From B18-G4 sp032250805 (GTDB lineage Bacteria > Bacteroidota > Bacteroidia > Bacteroidales > B18-G4): a stretch of DNA of 64,000 nt. Position numbers and translations under genes: made by a program. Shown one piece after another: positions 19,192 to 27,755 of this stretch. Positions within the stretch are counted from its first letter, which is position 1, and every line of letters starts with the position of its first letter. The notes under the pieces were generated by a model, which worked only from the letters and a program-made list of their open reading frames with translations, had not been told where the DNA came from and did no database searches. The DNA lies in contig JAVVEM010000001.1 in assembly GCA_032250805.1 (NCBI GenBank), positions 62,001-126,000 on the forward strand, read 5' to 3'.

Positions 19192-19419
19192 ATGGAAAAA
19201 TCCGAACTTGAAAGTATCATTATTGAAGCCGTTGACAAATGTGCCGATGATCAAGGCTGGGCAAACCTGGCTAAGATGGGTGCTTTTATACGCAAAAAAG
19301 GCGTTCAGTATGGCCGGCTCTCGCGATTATTAAGGGAGTACGAACATATCGTTGAAATCAGGATAGATGAGAGCATCCAGCCCCCGGTGGCATATGCCAG
19401 ACTGGCTCAAAATTCATGA
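19192..19419 (+). CDS. stand-alone OST-HTH/LOTUS-domain protein
   Basis: A 75-residue protein made of a single winged-helix domain. The pattern GWANLAKMGAFIRKKG (about residues 22-37) followed by YGRLSRLLREYEHIVEIRID matches the OST-HTH/LOTUS family. In bacteria that domain usually sits at the end of NYN/LabA-like nuclease proteins, and in animals in Oskar, TDRD5/7 and MARF1, where it binds RNA. Here no nuclease domain is attached and none is adjacent. It has its own strong promoter. RNA binding is inferred from the family; a DNA-binding winged helix is the alternative. Confidence 0.7.
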   Translation: MEKSELESIIIEAVDKCADDQGWANLAKMGAFIRKKGVQYGRLSRLLREYEHIVEIRIDESIQPPVAYARLAQNS

Positions 19420-19499
19420 ACAGGGCACGCTTTGCGTGTTACGACAATCATTGGTTTCTTAATAATGCGTTGTTGACAAAATTATTGAGGAGTCCAGGT

Positions 19500-21923
19500 T
19501 TATAGGTTTGCCCTCAGGGCAATGATAAAATTCCTTCCTGGTGCAACTATGCCTGAAGAGTAAGGCCTGTAGCGTTTATTTAATATATTTTCTAAACCAA
19601 TATCAATATTTAACTGTTCAACGATCTTTAATGTTGACTTAAAATTGAGCGTCCACCATGATGGGGACCATGGATTACCGTTATCATCAGAAGCATAAAT
19701 GTGCGGCTTATCGCGTTCACTGGGCGATAAGCGGCCGAAGGGAACCGATCCATTGTAAACGGCATACAATTCGGCACGAAACCGCTTGTTGACAAAACTG
19801 AGACTTGTATTTCCATACAATGGCGATACATGCCTGAGTGCATACCCTTCATCATCTTCACCTTTCATCCAGTTTATTGCAGTGCTCAGTTTTACATATG
19901 ATCCCAGCTGAAGGCTGCCCTGGGCGCTTAGTCCATAGATGGTGGCGCTGCCGGCATTGACAAGCGCTTCAACATTTGAATATTCGCCATCATACCAGAT
20001 CGAATCCTGGCCGTTAAAGCTAAAATTCCGTCGCACCATAGCATCGACAAGATAAGTGTAGAATGCAGAAAATTCGATGCTGATGATTTCGTAAAACTCT
20101 TTCAGTACTGCAGCATCAAGACTATATGCATACGCCGGTTTCAGGTCCGGGTTGGGGACGATGACATTTCCGGGAGAAGAATCAAACACTTTTCCGATAT
20201 CATCGAGATTGGGTGCGCGAAAACCCGACGATGCATTCACTTTCGATTGCCAGCCATTTCCAGGATTCCAGCTCATTCCCAAACTGCCATTGAGTGCTCC
20301 GGTATTTAAATTCACTTCACTGTATGGGAAATGGTATAAAGATGTATCCGCAAAGCGCGACTTCAGGCTGACATGGTTGTATCGCAGGCCGGAAAAAAGC
20401 GTAAGCGACTCCGTAAAGCGGTGCTCAAAGTTCAGATACCCGGCCAAAGTCAGGTAGTCGTTACTGCCATCAGGGTAACGTGTGCCTGTTTTCTTCCTTT
20501 CGCCAGTGATATAATTTCGCAATAAAGCGGTTGAAACAACATCATTGTATACCCCTTCAAAACCATAAAAGAAACCATTCCTTGAATTCAGCTGTTTTTC
20601 TATGTCGATATTGACCGTATACATATCAATCTCTTCATACTGGTTTTTAAACCATTCGTTATTGAATTTCCGGCTGTGCCTGCTCTCTTCAAAGCGTTGC
20701 CATGCGAGGCTTACTTTCATCTCAGTAATCATCCTGCGATTTACGTTAACGCCAGCGTTTAAGACATTCATCATCCATTTCTGGGGTCCGTAATACCAGT
20801 TTGCATATTTCAGTGTATCGTCGGAATCATATTCTATCAGCCTGTCATAACGCGGAACATCAGAAGATTCAGAATAATGAAAACCGTAGGTAAGGTCAAG
20901 CCATTTTACAGGCTTATACCTGAGTTTCTGCATAATATTCAGTTGGTTATAGCCTGAGAAGCGTTGTATTTCTTTATTAGAGTTATTGACCATATAATCC
21001 TTTAGTCCGCGGGTTTCAATATAGTGGCGACGCAAATATTCATCAGGCCCATCGCTTCCCATGCGCAGGTCATCAAACCAACTGGCTGAAAAACTTGTTA
21101 CAGCGGCCCATTTTTTCCCGGAGAGCGTAAAATCGAGATGCCCGGTACGTTCATTATTGGCAGTAGCATACCTGGCCAACAGATTTACTGAAGTCGTAAA
21201 ATTGCTGCCAACACTCAATTTGGGTTCAAGGGTCATAAAACTCATTACCCCGCCCAGAGCATCGCTGCCATATATAACCGTTCCGGGTCCAAGAATCACT
21301 TCAGTGCGGCTCAGGCTGTTGGGGTCAATGGCAATAACATTCTGAAGGTTCCCGCTTCTGAAGATGGCATTATTCATCCTCACCCCATCAACAACGATCA
21401 GCACTTCATTGGCCGAAAAACCTCTGATCATCGGACTACCGCCTCCCAACTGGCTTTTCTGCACAAAAACCTCGTTCGAATATGCCAGCATATCTGCGGT
21501 GGTCTGGGGGTTTTCAAGCTTTATCTTTTCGGGATTGATGGAAACAACCCTGTTCGGGATTTCATCACGCTTGCGTTCAAAGCGAGTGGCAGAGATAACG
21601 ATCTCATCAAGCGCAATGGATTTCTTTTGCAGGTAAACATTGAATTCATTTTCTGCCAGAATCTCATATAAAGTAATATGATCCTGATAAGAGGCATGTT
21701 GAAAGATCAATGTATCTGTAGGCAAAAAAGCCGAAGCATCTGCAATGCCTGAAATATTGGTTAAAGCCGTCCGGGTGTGCTCAGGATTGTAAATTGCCAC
21801 ATTTTCTATCGGCCTGGACGTGAGGATATCGCGAACAACCAGATTTTGGCTGTAAGCTCCGATTGATATGAATCCCAAAATAAATGAAATACGCAAATGC
21901 CTCATGAAACGTCTATCCATCAT
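19500..21923 (-). CDS. TonB-dependent outer-membrane receptor
   Basis: An 807-residue receptor with a signal peptide ending near GAYSQ, a short carboxypeptidase-regulatory-like N-terminal domain (LVVRDILTSRPIENVAIYN), a plug domain (GGGSPMIRGFSANEVLIVVDGVRMN, then VILGPGTVIYGSDALGGVMSF) and a 22-strand-type barrel ending in FIIALRANL. The plug resembles the heme/haemoglobin and vitamin B12 receptor group more than SusC. Two nearby ATGs (21923 and 21905) are possible starts. No SusD partner is adjacent. It lies downstream of the T9SS amylase; whether it belongs to the starch locus is uncertain. Confidence 0.88.
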   Translation of the reverse strand: MMDRRFMRHLRISFILGFISIGAYSQNLVVRDILTSRPIENVAIYNPEHTRTALTNISGIADASAFLPTDTLIFQHASYQDHITLYEILAENEFNVYLQKKSIALDEIVISATRFERKRDEIPNRVVSINPEKIKLENPQTTADMLAYSNEVFVQKSQLGGGSPMIRGFSANEVLIVVDGVRMNNAIFRSGNLQNVIAIDPNSLSRTEVILGPGTVIYGSDALGGVMSFMTLEPKLSVGSNFTTSVNLLARYATANNERTGHLDFTLSGKKWAAVTSFSASWFDDLRMGSDGPDEYLRRHYIETRGLKDYMVNNSNKEIQRFSGYNQLNIMQKLRYKPVKWLDLTYGFHYSESSDVPRYDRLIEYDSDDTLKYANWYYGPQKWMMNVLNAGVNVNRRMITEMKVSLAWQRFEESRHSRKFNNEWFKNQYEEIDMYTVNIDIEKQLNSRNGFFYGFEGVYNDVVSTALLRNYITGERKKTGTRYPDGSNDYLTLAGYLNFEHRFTESLTLFSGLRYNHVSLKSRFADTSLYHFPYSEVNLNTGALNGSLGMSWNPGNGWQSKVNASSGFRAPNLDDIGKVFDSSPGNVIVPNPDLKPAYAYSLDAAVLKEFYEIISIEFSAFYTYLVDAMVRRNFSFNGQDSIWYDGEYSNVEALVNAGSATIYGLSAQGSLQLGSYVKLSTAINWMKGEDDEGYALRHVSPLYGNTSLSFVNKRFRAELYAVYNGSVPFGRLSPSERDKPHIYASDDNGNPWSPSWWTLNFKSTLKIVEQLNIDIGLENILNKRYRPYSSGIVAPGRNFIIALRANL

Positions 21924-22003
21924 AAAAAAATTACAATTATATGGTTTCACGAAGAAATATCTCCCCGCTGGGCAAAATATTACCAAAATCGTGCTAAACT
22001 ATG

Positions 22004-24826
22004 TTATTCCTTTATAAATTTTATCGCTTCGGTAAACTTGCCGGTATCGATCAGGCAGAGGTATATGCCCGGATCAAGCGAAGCGGTATTCAAACTGATG
22101 TTATGCAATCCTTTGGAATAATACTGTTCCTGCTGTTTTTCAATTTCAATGCCTGAAATTCCGGAAACAGAAATCCGGAGGTATTGCGATTCGTTAAGGT
22201 GAAGTGCGAGGGTAGCGTCTTTATTTGTCGGATTAGGATAAATGAATCCTCTTAAGCCTGTGTTACGATCATCAGACGGATCATTTACCGATGTTCCGAT
22301 ATCGGGAGTCACGAGGTGTTTATCGGTATACAGTCGATACGCTCCCCGTCTTAGCGTCAGCTGCATCTCTACATCTGAAACCTGGAGGGTATCGCCGCTA
22401 AAATATTCATGCCAGACCCCTGTATGGCCGAACACGGGCCGGATGTTTCCTTCGCCCACTCCGAAGTTCCCCACAACAATCACCTGCATGGTATCGCCAA
22501 ACAACCTGATCGTCTTCATTTCTCCATTGTTTACATCCATTTCGAAATTGCCTGTCTCAAAAACATCATAATTTTTCCGCATGCTGATGAGTGAAGAGAT
22601 AAAATGATAATTATAGTTTCTTCTCCAGTCGTTGTAATAATCCCACCTCACCGGCTTTTCACCAAGGCGGCCGTTATAGTCAATTGAATAATCATAACCC
22701 AGTTCACCGAACTGCCAGATCATCTTGGGTCCCGGCACCGTATAGAAAAATGCGGAAACCAGCCTGATCCGGTCGAGGGCCACCGAGGTGTCCTGAATAT
22801 TATAATATCCCTGCGAATTGCCGTAAGTGACATTCTTATACATGATCCGCTCCTCGTCGTGGCTCTCCATATATCCTACAAGGTGTGGATAAGCCCATTG
22901 CCGGGCTTTATAGGATATGCCCGAAAGGTTGGATTTATCACCCGTATTATAGCCCATGGCAGCTTCGGCATAATGGTAATTCATGTTCCCCCACAGCAGT
23001 ATACCATAATTTGCAAGCACCTTTTCTTCCGAATTTTCGGCCAAATGCTCAAAGATCACAATAGCATCGTCGTTTTGATCATAGATCGCATCTACCATTC
23101 TTTTCAAAATTGCCACCCGGGCGGCATCATAATTGCTTCCCCAGGGATCATCATCAGTGTGGTATGTATTGCTGAAGCCCTTTGTAAAGTCAAACCTGAA
23201 TCCATCCATTTTGTACTCACTCATCCAGTAAGTGTTTACGCTATCGACAAAATTTTGTGTGTACAGGCTTTCATGGTCAAAATCGTTGCCCCACCATGCA
23301 TCGGGGTTGGCAAAGTTATGGTTGGGATTATACCAGGGATTCTGCGGAGCAGGATTGTTGCCATCGAAATACATCTGAACCAACGGGGATTGATCATAGG
23401 AGTGGTTCAATACGATATCAAGAATAACTGCAATGCCACGTTTATGGCATTCATCCACCAATCGTTTGAGCTCATTTTTAGGGCCGTAGTATTTATCGGG
23501 GGCAAAGTAAAAGGACGGATTATATCCCCAGCTCAGGTTTCCTTCAAACTCGTTTACCGGCATAAGCTCCAGTGCATTGACTCCCAACCGCTGTAAATAG
23601 TCAAGGGTATCAATGATCGCTGCATAGCTGTGTTTTTCAGTAAAGTCGCGCACCAGGCATTCATAAATGACAAGGTCGGTAGTTTTGGCGGGAATAAAAT
23701 TTTCCACTTCCCATTGATATTCTTCCTGCGCAGTTTGCAATACGGTAGCAATGCCTGATGTTTTTCCTTCAGGATAAGCGATCAGCCCGGGGTAGGTTTC
23801 CTCGCTGATAAAGTGGTCGTTCCACGGATCACTCACCTTATCGGCATAAGGGTCGCCCAGCCTGAGTTCACCATCTATCAGATATTGAAAAATATATTCC
23901 CTGCCGGGATCGAGATTATTGATTTCCAGCCAGAAGCGCTCCCCGTTGGGTGTCATTTTCATAAAATAATCATTGTTGGGATGCCAGTTGTTAAAATCGC
24001 CGATCACATAAACGTATTCTTTCCCGGGTGCCAGCAGGCTGAGCACAAGCGTTTGATTGTCAATATAGTTGATCCCATCCCTTATCCCGGAAGGTCTTTC
24101 TTCCTGCGTTACAAGCGGCCTGACGAGATAAAAGAATGAGTCCGCAACGCTCATATCACTATTTTCCGCGATCACCTTCACCCAGTGCACTTCGTTACCG
24201 GCCGGTGTAAAAGTATGTGTAAGGCTGGTACCTGAAACTGTCTTAATAAATACATCATCTTCATAAAGGCTCATCGTTTCGGCCTCATTTGCAAAGGCCT
24301 CCACAAAGAGGTTTTCTCCGGGATCAAGGAGGGCCGGCCTGATTTCGGGTTGCACAAAAAGAATATTCAGGCCTGATTCCACAACAGCCACGAAGATATC
24401 ACCACCATCAGCCTCCCTGCCTGCCAGATATTCACCTCCAACCGGTTCCTGGCTGCGAAAAACAAACGCGAGTTGAAGGATGGCTTCATTTTGCTGCACC
24501 CCGTAATATGCCCTGATGTCAGGGGCAATGCTTAGGGTATAAACATCATTGGCAATGCGGGTAAGCATGGTCTCAGGAGTATTCTCGCCCCAGTCCGTTT
24601 TCACGTACTCCCAGTTTGCCGGGCCGGTGCTGTTTTCGGTAATCACACCAGTATGGGCATATACATCGCCCGTATAACCTGCCAGACCTCCATTGCCTTC
24701 GGCAGCATAAAAGGTTATGGTAACAGGCTGATCGGTTACAGGAACAACAGGGTTTGTAACGACTACCTGGGTATACAGGGTTGATGATAACAGGGTTACT
24801 GTTAATATTGTTAAAAGCTTCTTCAT
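22004..24826 (-). CDS. secreted GH13 alpha-amylase with T9SS type-A sorting domain
   Basis: A 940-residue exported enzyme expected to cleave alpha-1,4-glucans outside the cell. Signal peptide; N-terminal Ig/CBM-like modules; a CBM48-like segment near 270-350 (YVYVIGDFNNWHPNN); then a GH13 barrel. The four conserved regions are intact: DIVLNH, DGFRFDFTKG (nucleophile Asp), IFEHLAEN (acid Glu) and MESHDEER. The C-terminus carries a type-A T9SS signal (GFIYPNPTNKDATL to GIYLCLIDTGKFTEAIKFIK). The combination implies cell-surface or released amylase. It follows the susE/F-like gene after a terminator, so it may be separately transcribed. Confidence 0.92.
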   Translation of the reverse strand: MKKLLTILTVTLLSSTLYTQVVVTNPVVPVTDQPVTITFYAAEGNGGLAGYTGDVYAHTGVITENSTGPANWEYVKTDWGENTPETMLTRIANDVYTLSIAPDIRAYYGVQQNEAILQLAFVFRSQEPVGGEYLAGREADGGDIFVAVVESGLNILFVQPEIRPALLDPGENLFVEAFANEAETMSLYEDDVFIKTVSGTSLTHTFTPAGNEVHWVKVIAENSDMSVADSFFYLVRPLVTQEERPSGIRDGINYIDNQTLVLSLLAPGKEYVYVIGDFNNWHPNNDYFMKMTPNGERFWLEINNLDPGREYIFQYLIDGELRLGDPYADKVSDPWNDHFISEETYPGLIAYPEGKTSGIATVLQTAQEEYQWEVENFIPAKTTDLVIYECLVRDFTEKHSYAAIIDTLDYLQRLGVNALELMPVNEFEGNLSWGYNPSFYFAPDKYYGPKNELKRLVDECHKRGIAVILDIVLNHSYDQSPLVQMYFDGNNPAPQNPWYNPNHNFANPDAWWGNDFDHESLYTQNFVDSVNTYWMSEYKMDGFRFDFTKGFSNTYHTDDDPWGSNYDAARVAILKRMVDAIYDQNDDAIVIFEHLAENSEEKVLANYGILLWGNMNYHYAEAAMGYNTGDKSNLSGISYKARQWAYPHLVGYMESHDEERIMYKNVTYGNSQGYYNIQDTSVALDRIRLVSAFFYTVPGPKMIWQFGELGYDYSIDYNGRLGEKPVRWDYYNDWRRNYNYHFISSLISMRKNYDVFETGNFEMDVNNGEMKTIRLFGDTMQVIVVGNFGVGEGNIRPVFGHTGVWHEYFSGDTLQVSDVEMQLTLRRGAYRLYTDKHLVTPDIGTSVNDPSDDRNTGLRGFIYPNPTNKDATLALHLNESQYLRISVSGISGIEIEKQQEQYYSKGLHNISLNTASLDPGIYLCLIDTGKFTEAIKFIKE

Positions 24827-24903
24827 CATAATGTTATTGCGAGTGTAAAGTTACATTAATATAACACCTGAACCTGAAGTTGGTTCTTAATATTTATTCT
24901 TTA

Positions 24904-24941
24904 ACAAAAAAAGGCTGCCCCGGTTTTTGCCAGGGCAGCCT
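24904..24941 (-). terminator. intrinsic terminator of the susC-susD-susE/F-like operon
   Basis: A perfect 9-bp GC-rich stem (plus-strand arms 24912-24920 and 24933-24941) is followed on the minus strand by a T run (plus A at 24906-24911). It lies about 30 nt after the stop of the SusE/F-like gene and separates that operon from the T9SS amylase. Confidence 0.85.
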
Positions 24942-24970
24942 GTATGCTTAAAACGCTTTTGTTTTAAGGC

Positions 24971-26209
24971 TTAATTTTCGGTGATCACAATTTTCTTGGT
25001 ATCGCTGTTTGCAGCATCAATCTCAAGTGTGATTGTATATGCACCCTTAGTGGTAACGGCAAGGTTTCCGCTCATGTCATAAACATTTGCAGAAGAAGCA
25101 TCGGCATCAAGGTCGCTATAACCTGAGTCGAAGTTTGCACCACCACTTGGAGGAGCAACGCCATTGAGTGTTCTGACCTTGAAACCTTCATCAGCTTCGA
25201 GGATAATTCCTGTCCATGTCCATGTATACACGTCACCATTCTGAGTGGGCACGCCACCATTGTCGGCAACAAGTACATTGCCCCAGCCCCATGAGCTCGG
25301 GTCGGGAATTGCATTGGCATTATCGGCACTAACACCTGTACCAACTGCATCACATTCAACGCCGGTCCAGTTTGTGAGCGGAAGCTCGCCGGTTTTGGTA
25401 AGTGTTGCATTATAGCCAGAGCCAAGTTCGTAGGCCAGTTCGATGGTATAAATACCAGGATCGTCGTTCACGATGTTGTCGCCACCCGGAACGAGTGCAT
25501 CAACGGCACCGCCGAGGTTGGTATTTACTTTTACGCCAACATCTCCGCCACCAATGTCGAGGGTAGTGTCGATTTCGATCTTCCAGCCATTCGAATAACG
25601 GAATTTCCAGTCGCCACCACGAAGTTCCATATCAGTGATCTCCCATGACATGCTTGTGCCATTAAAAGCCGATTCTGTAAGAACTGTAGAAGTTCCCCAG
25701 CCATCAGGGGTTGCTGCACCAATAACACCCCAGTGTACCTGGCAAACCACAGCTTTCATAATGTCCATATCAATTGCAACGTGATACATTCCATCTAAAT
25801 CAACACTAAATGAATTTGTTGATTCTTCTACGCTTCCACGATGAATATCCGCATCTTTGGGTTCATCGGTTGTAGGTTCGGCAACAACTGCCCAGTTGGC
25901 ACCCGGTCCGTATGTTTTCTGCACGGAACCTGCTACCTGGGAAATCTGGAAATTTTCGCCACCTTTAAGTGGAATGTAGAGTTCGTAGAGGGTGCTACGT
26001 TCTGTTTGGTTAACCTCGTTGCGTGTAACTGCCATCATGGCATCGGCATTAAAGCCGGTATAGGCAGTTGCAGCTCCTGTTACATAAATCCCGTCAAGGA
26101 TCACCACAGGAGGGGTTTCGTCGTCGTCATCATCTTTATTACAGGACGAGAAGATCACTAATCCTGCAAGCATGAGTAAGCTCATTAATTTAATTGAATG
26201 TTTTAGCAT
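24971..26209 (-). CDS. SusE/SusF-like surface starch-binding lipoprotein
   Basis: A 412-residue lipoprotein. Lipobox FSSC with Cys near 23 is followed by NKDDDDDE, an acidic stretch like the Bacteroidota lipoprotein export signal that sends proteins to the cell surface. The body contains two or three repeated beta modules (IYVTGAATAYTGFN, then HWGVIGAATPDGWGTSTVL with WKFRYSNGW) resembling SusE/SusF starch-binding domains, with several Trp that could stack on glucose rings. It is the third gene after susC and susD and ends at a strong terminator. No catalytic motif is present. Confidence 0.85.
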   Translation of the reverse strand: MLKHSIKLMSLLMLAGLVIFSSCNKDDDDDETPPVVILDGIYVTGAATAYTGFNADAMMAVTRNEVNQTERSTLYELYIPLKGGENFQISQVAGSVQKTYGPGANWAVVAEPTTDEPKDADIHRGSVEESTNSFSVDLDGMYHVAIDMDIMKAVVCQVHWGVIGAATPDGWGTSTVLTESAFNGTSMSWEITDMELRGGDWKFRYSNGWKIEIDTTLDIGGGDVGVKVNTNLGGAVDALVPGGDNIVNDDPGIYTIELAYELGSGYNATLTKTGELPLTNWTGVECDAVGTGVSADNANAIPDPSSWGWGNVLVADNGGVPTQNGDVYTWTWTGIILEADEGFKVRTLNGVAPPSGGANFDSGYSDLDADASSANVYDMSGNLAVTTKGAYTITLEIDAANSDTKKIVITEN

Positions 26210-26260
26210 TGTTTTAAAGTTTTAGTTAATAATAATTGTTATTTGGTTATTTGTTGAATA

Positions 26261-27742
26261 TTATTGCAATAAGTTTGGATTTGCGTCGGTAGCCCATTTC
26301 GGTATAGGGAATGTGTTCCTTTCAGGTCCGCTGGCAGCTTTTTCCCACCAGGATTCCCCGAATTTGCCAAAGCGTATGAGATCCTGGCGGCGTTGGCCTT
26401 CACAATACAGTTCACGTGCCCTTTCATCAAGAAGCATTTCCAGTGTAGCTCCCGACCATGGGTCTACCTCGGCTCTTTCCCTGATGTCGTTGATCCAGTC
26501 GTCGCCATTGCCTCCCTGTCGTATGCGCACCTCCGCCTTCATCAACCAGAAGTCGGTAAGCCTGAATAATGGAAGGTCATTGCTCAGGTTTTCCTTGGCA
26601 CCCATTGCGATCTCATATTTACCGATCCTCGCTCCCGTTGTCCTGATCTGTCCGGCTGTATATTCACCCGCCGACATGGAAAGAGCCGGAAGATAAGGAT
26701 CAATATCGAGAGGTTGATTGGTTGTACCGTCAAGAATAACGTTTCCCTGGCTGTCGTATTGCAGCCCGTAAATATTATACGCGTCCTTCCGCAGATCGCC
26801 ATCTTCATAACGGTCAAAATGTGTCGGAACAATGGCAAAGCCATTCCAGGGTCCCACAGGCATGTCATATTTGAGATTATGCTGGTAATGCAGGGTCCGC
26901 ATATGCAATCTGAATCCCTGGAAATTATCTTCGTCGTATGGTATACTAAAAATGATCTCTGAATTGTTCTCATTATTTGTAACGAAGGGACCCTCAACAT
27001 TAGGCGAAAGATTGAAGGGACCGTCAATCACGCTATCAATATACATCTCTGCCTTTTCCCATTCGGGTGTGCCTTTATAAACTTCGGCATTCAGGTAGAG
27101 TTTGGCCAGCAAGGCATAGCCTGTATACCTGGTAACCATGTACTTGTTATCAATTGCTTTAAGATATGGAAGTGCTCTTGTAACAGTATTCACGAGGCTG
27201 TCGTAAATGGCTTCCCTGCTTTCTTTAAAGGGTTTTTCCGGGGCATTTCGGGCTGAAGTAAGGTAAGGAGCATCGCCATAGTTATCGATTAACAGGTAAT
27301 AATAAAATGACCGGAGTACTTCCAGTTCTTTTATTTTTAGATTTACCGCCTCGTTTTGCTCCAGGTCTCTTAACATATCCAGGGTGCTGTTGCAGGTAGT
27401 GATCCCTCTGTAGAAGTGATCCCACATCCTGTTTACCCCTTCGTCGTCGTTTGTCCACTCGTGGCGGTGCATATTTACCCATTTACCTCCGTCAAACCAG
27501 TCGGCCCCGCGTGTAGGTCCGCAAACAAGGTCGCCGGTCATAATCTGTGCCAGGAACCACCAGCCTTCATCATCGGCATAGGTTCTTAGCTGGGCATATG
27601 CATTTACAGTAAGGTTGGCCACCTGGGCTTCATTTTCGGGATATTTATCCCCGGGAATTTTATCATATACTTCCTCCTCGAGCTTCGTACATGAGGAGAG
27701 TATAAAAACAAATGCCAGTGCTAAAAATATTATCTTTTTCAT
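26261..27742 (-). CDS. susD: SusD-like starch-binding lipoprotein (RagB/SusD family)
   Basis: A 493-residue outer-membrane lipoprotein that acts as the lid of the SusC transporter and binds glycan. Signal peptide with LSSC lipobox (Cys near 18), tetratricopeptide-like helices in the N-terminal half (AQVANLTVNAYAQLR, YYLLIDNYGDAPYL), and a C-terminal RagB/SusD segment with LFRLTDFWLMKAEVRIRQGG, LLDERARELYCEGQRRQDLIRFG and IPKWATDANPNL. It starts 13 nt after the susC stop. Substrate alpha-glucan is inferred from the neighbouring GH13 genes. Confidence 0.93.
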   Translation of the reverse strand: MKKIIFLALAFVFILSSCTKLEEEVYDKIPGDKYPENEAQVANLTVNAYAQLRTYADDEGWWFLAQIMTGDLVCGPTRGADWFDGGKWVNMHRHEWTNDDEGVNRMWDHFYRGITTCNSTLDMLRDLEQNEAVNLKIKELEVLRSFYYYLLIDNYGDAPYLTSARNAPEKPFKESREAIYDSLVNTVTRALPYLKAIDNKYMVTRYTGYALLAKLYLNAEVYKGTPEWEKAEMYIDSVIDGPFNLSPNVEGPFVTNNENNSEIIFSIPYDEDNFQGFRLHMRTLHYQHNLKYDMPVGPWNGFAIVPTHFDRYEDGDLRKDAYNIYGLQYDSQGNVILDGTTNQPLDIDPYLPALSMSAGEYTAGQIRTTGARIGKYEIAMGAKENLSNDLPLFRLTDFWLMKAEVRIRQGGNGDDWINDIRERAEVDPWSGATLEMLLDERARELYCEGQRRQDLIRFGKFGESWWEKAASGPERNTFPIPKWATDANPNLLQ

Positions 27743-27755
27743 ACCAAATCAGTGT

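Noticed and set aside
19420..19499. Hairpin between the LOTUS gene and the convergent TonB-dependent receptor
   Set aside because: The stem has only five Watson-Crick pairs plus wobble pairs, and no T run follows on either strand.
22859..23596. A 245-codon plus-strand frame opposite the T9SS amylase
   Set aside because: It is long but lies entirely within the GH13 gene, whose catalytic motifs are in the other strand; no domain is recognisable in it.
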